Source: Miscanthus floridulus (taxonomy: Eukaryota; Streptophyta; Magnoliopsida; Poales; Poaceae). Taken from it: a stretch of 64,000 nt of DNA. Positions 55,765 through 64,000 of the stretch are shown piece after piece. Every line of letters starts with the position of its first letter. Position 1 is the stretch's first letter. The stretch covers positions 100,962,166 through 101,026,165 of the forward strand of contig NC_089587.1 in NCBI RefSeq assembly GCF_019320115.1. The letters are read 5' to 3'. Below the pieces are notes generated by a model, which was not told the DNA's origin, searched no databases, and saw only the letters and a program-made list of their open reading frames with translations. The position numbers were made by a program, and so were the translations under genes.

Positions 55765-57350
55765 TTTGGTTGTCGATCAGCTAGCTGCTTGCTTGCTTGC
55801 TTCATTCCTATAGAAATCACTGTTCCATGTTGGACATTGCATTCTTGCCAATTGGATGATGCACTATGCATCTTACTAAGCAGATTCACTAGGCAACAAC
55901 ATTCAGAACCACAACCACTAAAGATGATGCATCCTTCCTGTCAATAATGCATATAGTATTACGTACACACGACTATGAATACAAATCTTAGGAGGATTAA
56001 TTCGATTGATGATCAGTTATACAAATCTTAGCTCGTGCATTGTTGTCACCTCCGCCCTCAGCCTGCTCTGAGTTCGGGATGGTGGTCTGGTCGAATATTC
56101 GTCCTCTCTTCTCCATCGCCCATTTTTGAATATCCGGGCTTCTAATTCTATGATGACAACAAAGCTGTAGGAGGAGGCATTCTAGACGATGTCATCTTCA
56201 TCATCATCCTCCATGCTATGAACTCATAGCTAGACTTGGCACTTGGTAGCCCCTCTCTCATCCTCATCCTCTTAGTTACTTCTTCGTCATTGCTATTCCT
56301 TGACAATCTATTGAAAATTAATCTTAGTCTTAATTTAACCTATACATGATCACTAACTCTACTCAATGCGGAAATTAAATCTTGTAGGTGACGTGGGTCT
56401 TCAGTCTTCACTAGATTGGAGCTTAATCCTTTTAGATGGTGGAGATCACGAAGTGGATCTGCAATGCAGAACTAGGACATGGATATTGCACTTCAGAGAC
56501 CCTCCAATGCCTATGGGTGTCTAGGTGACTCATTCTAAGCAAGCACTTTGGGTCCAGGGTCGATTCCGAAAAGGACTTAGAACTGTCACCAATCAAGGCA
56601 GGGACTTACCTAACTAGAACATTGGGCACCCTGCAATGGCATGAAGAACACAATGCTTTATAAGCTAACACTAGTATGTACAATCATTCTCGGTTTCTCA
56701 ATATCATCATAGAGTCAGCACAGATTAGGATTGGTGTATCTATAAGAGGGTTGTTTTTTGTCACTTGGGGGTAGCACCATTGTCTATGCACACATCTGCA
56801 TTTTTGTTCACTTGATAGCTGTTGGTTATAGTAGCAAGCTCTTTGTTCAACGGATAAGTCTGTTCCTTTCTAGCTATTGCATATTGTACATCAATTGTCA
56901 AATAAACAACAACAATAATGAAGCAATGTAAGAGGAACTACTTACATTGGTTAAAGTTGACATCTTCAGTATGTGAACCGCTAATTGTCTCTCCTGATAT
57001 CTTCACACATATTGACAAACAGAGCATCCACATGAATATAAATATTGGAAGGAGAGGGTTAAACAATCACAAAACTTCTTAATCAAAAGACTCTTGTCGA
57101 GTCTAATCTGAAGTTGTCTGACATTCTAGAGCGACAATTGAAGCACAAAAAAGTTCCTTAGTAGAGAAATTTCTATTTCACTTTAACTGAATTTGCTCTT
57201 GCAAAATTATTGGCATGGGCAACCACCATAAATAGCCTCCATGTAATGCTACTTTAATTTAGTAGACCATGAAGGAAACTCACATGATCAGAGTCATCAT
57301 TTATCCTCTGATGTGCTTTAGGGTGTGTTTCTCCCTTTCAGTTCTTGATT
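55765..57350. other. Intergenic DNA without recognisable gene
   Basis: The first 200 bp probably continue the PGR5 downstream region interrupted at 32,093. The rest contains only short open frames and no recognisable domain, RNA gene or clear repeat. Confidence 0.4.
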
Positions 57351-57615
57351 GAAGACCTCAAGCGCTCTAGATAGCTAAGATATAAGGGCAACACGACCCT
57401 ATCACTCAAAGCTCTCAAGCTTTAAGGCATAACACTCACAAGGGTACACTATAGTATCTATCCTAACCTTGGATGTGATCTTGAATGTCTTGAGAGGGTG
57501 GATCCCTAGATCAAGTGTAACAACACTTGTTCTAACTTGTGACAGCCTTGGGGCACTCAACACACTCAAACAAGTGAGGCAACTCCATATTTATAACCCC
57601 ATCCACCTCAACTAC
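57351..57615 (-). mobile_element. Older SIRE-like LTR, left fragment (host of nested insertion)
   Basis: The minus strand has a TATA box (tataaata, 57,588-57,595) followed by leader-like sequence. It connects across the nested element to 62,832-63,326 through the shared actac target site. The left limit is approximate. Confidence 0.5.
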
Positions 57616-58360
57616 TAAAAGGTCCTAATGGCTAGAGGAAGATGAGTAGCCTATTAAAAATTTCTACAATAACATTTAACAAACCGGTTAGACAATTATG
57701 AGGCGAAGCAAGTGTTGCGCTAGCCTACTAAAAATGCAAGCCACCTACCACAATTTTAGTTTATATAGTTTCTATCCACACAATGGCTATATCACTATAC
57801 TAAGTTAGTATGCTCTCAAATGCTAACTAAAGAGCCATACTAACCAAACTAACAAGCTCTCATAACTAGCTACACTAAAGAGCTTGACAACTAGTTTACG
57901 GTAATATAAAGAGAGTGAGCAAGATGGTTATACCGCCATGTCGAGGAAGGAGCCAATCAATCACAAAAATGAATACTAATGAAGATCAATCATCTCGAAA
58001 TTAAATGATGACACAAAGATTTTTTATCGAGGTTCACTTGCTTGCCGACAAGCTAGTCCTCGTTGTGGAGATTCACTCACTTGGAGGTTCACACGCTAAT
58101 TGGCATCACATGCCAAACCCTCAATAGGATGCCGCACAACCAATACAAGATGAGGATCACACAGGCCATGAGAAATCCACTAGAGTACCTTTTGGCTCTC
58201 TGCCGGGGAAAGGTCAAGAACCCCTCACAATCACCACGATCAGAGCCGAAGACAATCACCAACCTTCGCTCGACGATCCTTGCTGCTCCAAGCCGTCTAG
58301 GTGGCGGCAACCACCAAGAGTAACAAGCGAATCCCATAGTGAAACACAAACACCAAGTGC
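57616..58360 (-). repeat. Truncated 3' LTR of SIRE-like element
   Basis: 745 bp align with 61,071-61,817 and include the same LTR end (taaaaggtcctaatgg versus tgaaaggtcctaatgg). The junction to pol is at ...caccaagtgc|tcatcatgc. The matching LTR text continues ...caccaagtgcctctag at 61,817. Confidence 0.85.
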
Positions 58361-58920
58361 TCATCATGCTTTTCTTAGGATGGGTGTTTCTAACTTGTTT
58401 GCCGGCTTGACAAGAGCTATAAAGCTTATCCTTCTTAAACACAACATCTTTCAAGCCTCTAACCAAGTCATGCTTAACCAATCTATTCAATTGTTTCATT
58501 CTAACATGACCAAGCCTTCTATGCCATAATCAACCTATGCTAGACTTAGTGAATAAATATGTAGATAATTTAGCTTCACTAGCATTGAAATCAACTAAGT
58601 ATAGATTCTCATATCTAAAGCCTTTGAAGATCAAATTAGAGCCATCTACACTTATGATCTCTACATCATCTACCCCAAATATGCATTTGAATCCAAGATC
58701 ATATAATTGAGCCACGGATAGCAAATTGAAATTCAAGCTCTCTACTAGCAACACATTGGAAATGCTCATATCATTGGATATTGCAATCTTACCAAGCCCT
58801 TTGACCTTGCCTTTGCCATTGTCACCAAATATGATACTATCACCAAATGTGATACTATCATAACCATCATTGCCATTGGTATTGATTGAGTTGAACATTC
58901 TTGCATTACTAGTCATGTGT
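58361..58920 (-). pseudogene. Copia protease remnant and GAG-pre-integrase, truncated
   Basis: The minus strand reads 'MTSNARMFNSINTNGNDGYDSI', 'GLGKIAISNDMSISNVLLVESLNFNLLSVAQL' and 'YLVDFNASEAKLSTYLFTKSSIG', then the pre-integrase 'LNRLVKHDLVRGLKDVVFKKDKLYSSCQAGKQV'. It is cut by the LTR junction at 58,360. An 18-bp in-frame tandem duplication (58,831-58,866) repeats a '.FGDSI' segment. Confidence 0.75.
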
Positions 58921-59079
58921 TGAGTGCACCCACTATCAAGAACACAATGCCTTCCTCCGGCTTTGTAATTGACCTACAAAAAAAGATCAATTCTTTTTAG
59001 GTACCCAAACTTGCTTGTGTCCTTGAAGGTTAGTTACTAAGCTCTTTGGTACCTAAATGACCTTCTTCTTTGAGCCCAT

Positions 59080-60942
59080 TTATGGTTTACCAATGAACTT
59101 AGCCTTTATACCATTTACACCCTTTGTAAGTATATACAAAGAATCAAGGTTAATGGAGGATGCATTAGCTTGTGGCTTCTTTTTCATGCATTTTTGCTCT
59201 ATATGACCAACTTGCTTGCAACTAGTGCAAAACCGACTATTGTTTTTCATAAAACTAGTCTTGTGAGGAGTAAAGGCCGCCCTGCCTTTCTTGGAGATAT
59301 AGCCCAATCCCTCTTTGTAGAGAGAAGCTCTTTGGCTACCCAAGCATATAAGCAAGCGGTCCTCACCACCATAGGCCTTAGCCAAGGTGTGAGTGAGCTT
59401 ATTGACCTCCTTCTTGAGGTTCTCATTCTCAACCATTAGTGAGGCATCACAAGTGAAACCATCACTACTAGATGAGGTAAAAGTAGAAGTACTACAAGAA
59501 GGGTTAGCGAGAGCAACAATGATAGACATAGATAATGATTCATCAATTATATCACAAGTTAAGCCTACATCATAAGTCTCAACACGCTTCTTTTTATTTT
59601 GTTCATTAAGCAAAGAGGAATGAGCTTTTTCAAGCTTCTTATGAGCCTTGCTAAGCTTCTCATAGGCTTAATCTAGCCTCTCATGAGATGCATTAAGCTC
59701 ATCAAAGGCTTGCTTAAGGGCTTTTAGTTCCTTACGCAAGCTTTTACATTCCCTTCTCTTAATGCTAAAGTGTTCTTTAGCATCTTCTAGCATGTCAAAT
59801 AGTTTATCCTTAGTAGGTTCATCATCATCACTATCACTATCATTTTCATGTTCTTCATCACTTTCATCATCACAAATTTGTATCTTAGTGGCCTTAGCCA
59901 TAAAGCATGATGAAGTATCATAGAGGGAATGCTTCTCATTGATAGCAATGCTTGCAAGTGCCTTCTTCTTGGTGGTCTTGTCATTATCACTCTCATCATC
60001 ATCACTTGAGGAAGCATCACTATCCCAAGTGACCACATATGAACCACCCTTCTTCTTCTTGAAGGTCATCTTGTCCTTCTTCTCTTTCTTTTCCTTCTTG
60101 TCATCATCTTTGTCACTATTGTATGGACATTGAGCAACTAGATGATCTTTGCTTCTACAATTGAAGCACCTTCTTAACTCATCCTTGTTCTTGGATGAAG
60201 ATTTATTCCTTCTAGCACGATAGCCTTTCTTCATCATAAACTTACCAAATCTCTTGACAAAGAGAGGCATCTTCTCATCATCATCATCCCATGAGCCATC
60301 ATCTTCACTTGATGTATCTTGCTTTGTCTTGCCCTTGGATGATGTGGCCTTGAATGCCACACTCTTCTTCTTCTCATCCCTCTTCTCATCTTTCTTCTCC
60401 TTCTTTTCTTCCTTCTCATCATCATCTCTATATGTATCATCAGTCATTATATCTCTCAACACTTGGTTTGGTGTCATGGTGTCTAAACCACTCCTCACTA
60501 GAATAGTGACCAATGTGCCAAGTCTTGAAGGTAAGCATTTCAAGAACTTGTGGGAGAAGTCCTTATCCTTCACCTCTTCTCCAAGTGCTTTGAGATCATT
60601 AATAAGTACTTGAAGCCTATGGAATATGTCCAGCACACTCTCATCCTCCATCTTAAAGCTTGCAAGCTTCTCTTTGAGAATGTATGCCTTTGCACCCTTC
60701 ACGGCTTGAGTGCCCTCAAATGATTTCTCTAATTTCTTCCACGCCTCATGAGCTCTCTCAATGTTCTTGATTTGCTCAAAAGTTCTCTCATCCAAAGCAT
60801 CATGGATGGCACTAAGAGCAATGTCATTATTTTGGAGTAGCATTTCTTCGACGGCGGTGGGAGCCTCTTCATCTTCAATCTCAATCTTTGTCTCTACCAC
60901 CTTCCAAATCTTTCTATTGATTGACTTGATATATGTTGTCAT
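59080..60942 (-). pseudogene. Gag of SIRE-like Copia with two zinc knuckles
   Basis: One minus frame runs from 60,942 to 59,080 with a single TAA at 59,668-59,670. It contains 'NNDIALSAIHDALDERTFEQI' and 'EGTQAVKGAKAYILKEKLASFKMEDESVLDIFHRLQVLI' (UBN2-type gag, in two parts), and 'LKCLPSRLGTLVTILVRSGLDTMTPNQVL'. A long Lys/Glu-rich stretch follows. The first zinc knuckle is CFNCRSKDHLVAQC, followed by acidic repeats and a coiled coil ('SIKRRECKSLRKELKALKQAFDELNASHERL' region). The second knuckle, CTSCKQVGHIEQKC, lies near 59,210. Large size and two knuckles are typical of SIRE/Maximus gag. Confidence 0.85.
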
Positions 60943-61055
60943 CTTAGCCTTCTAATAGGGATAGTTGGAGCCATCAAATTGGGGTGGCTTCTTAGTGTTG
61001 TTGATTTAAGACATTTTATACCGAAGGTTGTTAAGCCTCAAATCACGGTGAGCTC

Positions 61056-61069
61056 GGCTCTGATACCAC
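61056..61069 (-). other. Primer-binding site of SIRE-like element
   Basis: The minus strand reads agtggtatcagagcc beside the LTR end, complementary to initiator methionine tRNA. Confidence 0.85.
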
Positions 61070-61070
61070 T

Positions 61071-62831
61071 TGAAAGGTCCTAATGGCTAGAGGGGGGGGG
61101 TGAATAGCCTATTAAAAATTTTAACAACAACACTTAACAAACAAGTTAGATAATTATAAGGCGAAGCAAGTGTTGCGCTAGCCTACTAAAAATGCAAGCT
61201 ACCTACCACAATTCTACTTTATATAGTTTCTATCCACACAATGGCTATATCACTATACTAAGTTAGTGCGCTCTCAAATGCTAACTAAAGAGCCACACTA
61301 ACCAAACTAACAAGCTCTTACAACTAGCTACACTAAATAGCTTGACAACTAGTTTGCGGTAATATAAAGAGAGTGAGCAAGATGGTTATACTGCCGTATC
61401 GAGGAAGGAGCCAATCAATCACAAGAATGAATACCAATGAAGACCAATCACCTCAGAATCAAATGATGACACAAAGATTTTTACCGAGGTTCACTTGCTT
61501 ATAGGCAAGCTAGTCCTTGTTGTGGCGATTCACTCACTTAGAGGTTCACGCGCTAATTGGCATCATACGCCAAACCCTCAATAGGGTGCCGCAGAACCAA
61601 CACAAGATGAGGATCACACAAGCCACGAGAAATCCACTAGAGTACCTTTTGGCTCTCCACCGGGGAAAGGTCAAGAACCCCTCATAATCACCACGGTCGG
61701 AGCCAGAGATAATCATCAACCTCCGCTCAACGATCCTTGCTGCTCCAAGCCATCTAGGTGGCGGCAACCACCAAGAGTAACAAGCGAATCCCATAGCAAA
61801 ACACGAACACCAAGTGCCTCTAGATACAAACACTCAAGCAATGCACTTGGATTCTCTCTCAATCTCACAAAGATGATGAATAAATGATGGAGATGAGTGT
61901 GAGGGCTTTGGCTAAGCTCACAAGGTTGCTATGTCAATACAAATGGCCAAGAGAGTGAGCTAGAGCTAGCCATGGGGATTAAATAGAGAGCCCCCATGAA
62001 TAAAGCCATTGTACCCCTTCACTGGGCACAACACGGGGTGACCGGATGCTCCGGTCAGATCGACCGAACGCAGGACCCCAACATCCGGTCGTTTCCAGTA
62101 AGCATCCAAAGACAAAATTTCATGATCGGACGTATCCGGTCACCCTTGATCGGACTCATCCAGCGTCCGGTCAGTCACCCTCTTCACTGTGTGCTGCCAT
62201 GTCTATAGGACCGGATGCACCCCATCAGCGTCTGGTCAGTAAGTGACCCAGCGTCCGGTCAAAGACCGACACCAGCGTCTTCACTGCTTCCACTGACCGG
62301 ACGCAGGACCCCAGCGTCCGGTCACTGCGTGACCAGCGTGACTAACTTCTTTTTAACTCTATCTTCTTCACCCTTGCTTAAATGTGCCAACCACCAAGTG
62401 TATCACCTTGTGCACATGTGCTAGCATATTTTCACAAACATTTTCAAGGGTGTTAGCACTCCACTAGATCCTAAATGCATATGCAATGTGTTAGAGTATC
62501 TAGTGGCACTTTGATAACCGCATTTCGATACGAGTTTCACCCCTCTTAATAGTACGGCTATCGATCCTAAATGTGATCACACTCACTAAGTGTCTAGATC
62601 ACCAAAATAAAATGGCTCCTACCACTTATACCTTTGCCTTGAGCCTTTTATTTTTCTCTTTCTTCTTTTCAAGTCCAAGCACTTGATCATTACCATGGCA
62701 TCACTATCATCATGTCATGATCTTCATTTGCTTCACCACTTGGAATGTGCTACCTATCTCATAATCACTTTGATAAACTGGGTTAGCACTTAGAGTTTCA
62801 TCAATTCATCAAAACTAAACTAGAGCTTTCA
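61071..62831 (-). repeat. Complete 5' LTR of SIRE-like element, 1,761 bp
   Basis: On the minus strand it starts TGAAAGCTCTAG and ends ...ACCTTTCA. Around 62,035-62,335 it has an array of inverted ccggac/gtccgg motifs (for example gaccggatgctccggtc and gaccggacgcaggaccccagcgtccggtc). These are related in style to the palindromes of the first LTR in the window. Confidence 0.88.
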
Positions 62832-63326
62832 ACTACCCTTTTGTTGTCCAGCATATCATTTCACGAGATATTTGACCATTGGTCTCAAATTGGCATGGCT
62901 TTGGTCTTCACCAGATGATCCATCGGATTGCTGTGCTACACCGTATCATCCCGTGGCCTTGATCTTTTAGGTCTTCAACTGTTCTGGCTCTTTGATGTGT
63001 ACCGGATGATCCATTGGGTGATTTTCTTCTTCACCATACCATCTAGTGGACACAATTTTCCTAGTCGGCTTACAAGACTCCACCGTATGATTCGATGAGC
63101 CTAATGGCCCCGATCAAGTGATCCAGTGCATATTTCGTCGAGGAACCTTTTGTCGTTTCTTCTCCGTTTCAATTTGGATCTTGATCAAACTTGAACCTTG
63201 CATCCCTAGGACATATGACAACATGTCTAACACATTTTTAGCGCACATGTTAGTCCTAAATTTGTGTTGCCATCTAAATCACCAAAACTAAAAGCTATGA
63301 TCATGGGCGCATGATCATTACCACCA
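62832..63326 (-). mobile_element. Older SIRE-like LTR, right fragment
   Basis: It contains repeated 'accggatgatccattgg'-type motifs (62,915-63,130). Near 63,280 on the minus strand it has 'ggtgatttagatggcaacac', the start style of SIRE LTRs also seen at the left edge of the window. It probably continues at 57,615 leftwards. The right end is estimated at the CA near 63,326. Confidence 0.5.
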
Positions 63327-63489
63327 TGGTAGACTGGTGGTTGACTTGTTATGTTATGGGCTTATGGTTTTGCACTCTTATACTTTATCATCTTATGAAC
63401 CTTATGGTATGAGTTAAAACTATTTATTTGTTTGTAGTGTTGTCATGCTAGGTTGTTAGGTTAGTATGTGAAGTCATGTTTTGTTTGTT

Positions 63490-63669
63490 CTATGTGTTGA
63501 CGTTCATATTGTCTTTTTTATTCGACCATTGTCGACACGTTTCCGCTCGAATTGATCTGTTTTCGGTGATTCTCATTTTCGTTTCCTTTTTGGCGTTCCT
63601 GATTTCGATTTCGTTTATGTAATAAAATGTAAAAGTGAAAACGGGAGATGGCATTCGATTTCATCCCTA
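63490..63669 (-). mobile_element. Possible terminus of an Ac-like hAT element
   Basis: The minus strand begins tagggatgaaatcg at 63,669 and continues with 'cgttttcac', 'aaacgaaatcgaaatc' and 'ggaaacgaaaatgagaatcaccgaaaac'. This CG-rich subterminal pattern resembles Ac/Ds 5' ends. No second end, transposase or 8-bp duplication was found. Confidence 0.35.
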
Positions 63670-64000
63670 GAACTCATTAATACCACATTTGTTTTATGCC
63701 CCACAACAAAACTTTCGTGAAATTTCATAGAATTAGTGGGAGGTCAATCCTTTATTCCAAAGGAATTTGTCAAGAAATTTTCTATATATTTCACTATTCT
63801 AAATTAATTTTACGTTAGTTTTGGTGAAGAATTTAATGAAAGTAACTTGATATGATAGATGTTAGTGTGTTTTTCAATAAATAAAATCAATTAAAACTAA
63901 AAAAGTTTGGGTTATGACAAAAGCCAAAGTGAAATGTAATTTGGAACGGTGGTATAGCATTAAAATCCTTCATCATGACGTGGCCCAGCGCATTACTAAA
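63670..64000. other. AT-rich flank to window end
   Basis: I see no gene or repeat boundary in this stretch. Confidence 0.4.

Larger units (their letters stand above)
57616..62831 (-). mobile_element. SIRE/Maximus-like Copia with internal deletion, 5,216 bp
   Basis: The element is flanked by a perfect actac duplication (57,611-57,615 and 62,832-62,836). The 5' LTR is complete (61,071-62,831), with primer-binding site and gag next to it. The pol region stops in the pre-integrase domain and joins directly to the 3' part of the other LTR (57,616-58,360). The rest of integrase, RT, RNase H and the start of the 3' LTR are gone. Because both outer ends and the target duplication are intact, the deletion happened after, or during, this insertion. 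Confidence 0.88.

Noticed and set aside
59668..60942. Acidic/Lys-rich frame as a host nucleolar or chaperone protein
   Set aside because: Zinc knuckle, UBN2-type gag motifs and the adjacent primer-binding site identify it as SIRE-type gag.

Overview
This window is nuclear DNA from a plant, almost certainly a grass. A compact gene island at about 21.0-32.1 kb sits between thick blocks of nested LTR retrotransposons. The evidence for a grass is the intron-containing eukaryotic genes, the recognisable plant proteins (PGR5, a WIYLD-SET histone methyltransferase of the SUVR type, TOM9, a plant pfkB kinase), hAT-like MITEs of a kind common in Andropogoneae, and Tat-, Tekay- and SIRE-type retrotransposons. 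Sugarcane, Miscanthus or sorghum relatives are plausible; I cannot fix the species.

Layout. (1) 1-5.63 kb: a SIRE/Maximus-like Copia derivative. Two LTR-derived repeats, full of palindromic CCGGAC motifs, flank a decayed ORF that is not gag-pol. (2) 5.64-about 16.5 kb: a minus-strand Tat-lineage (RIRE2/Cinful/Grande-like) Ty3/gypsy relic with gag, protease, RT, RNase H and integrase, an antisense extra ORF, duplicated 3' repeats and a 29-bp minisatellite. (3) 17.6-18.8 kb: a solo LTR. (4) 21.0-32.1 kb: the gene island. It holds a pfkB-family kinase (+, 11 exons), TOM9-2 (-, one exon), a SUVR histone methyltransferase (+, 8 coding exons) and PGR5 (+, 2 exons). I derived all splice sites by reading GT-AG junctions that keep frame and conserved protein sequence. 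(5) 32.094-55.759 kb: a minus-strand Copia element with 236-bp LTRs that landed 181 bp after the PGR5 stop. It was later split by a 15,488-bp minus-strand Tekay/RIRE3-like Ty3/gypsy element (32,514-48,001) with two 4,663-bp LTRs. (6) 57.6-62.8 kb: an internally deleted SIRE-like Copia with a perfect 5-bp target duplication, sitting inside an older SIRE-like LTR. The window ends with a possible hAT terminus.

The most unusual item is a decayed leader ORF upstream of gag in the Tekay-like element (41,987-42,583, minus). Its N-terminus matches the histone H3 tail at 13 of 21 positions, including K4 and the A7-R8-K9-S10 block. A probable coiled coil and a strongly acidic C-terminus follow. The same element carries a chromodomain-like integrase C-terminus, so a histone-tail mimic encoded by a chromovirus is a reasonable hypothesis.

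The four host genes have no evident shared pathway. PGR5 acts in chloroplast cyclic electron flow, TOM9-2 in mitochondrial protein import, SUVR in nuclear histone methylation, and the pfkB kinase in sugar or nucleoside phosphorylation.
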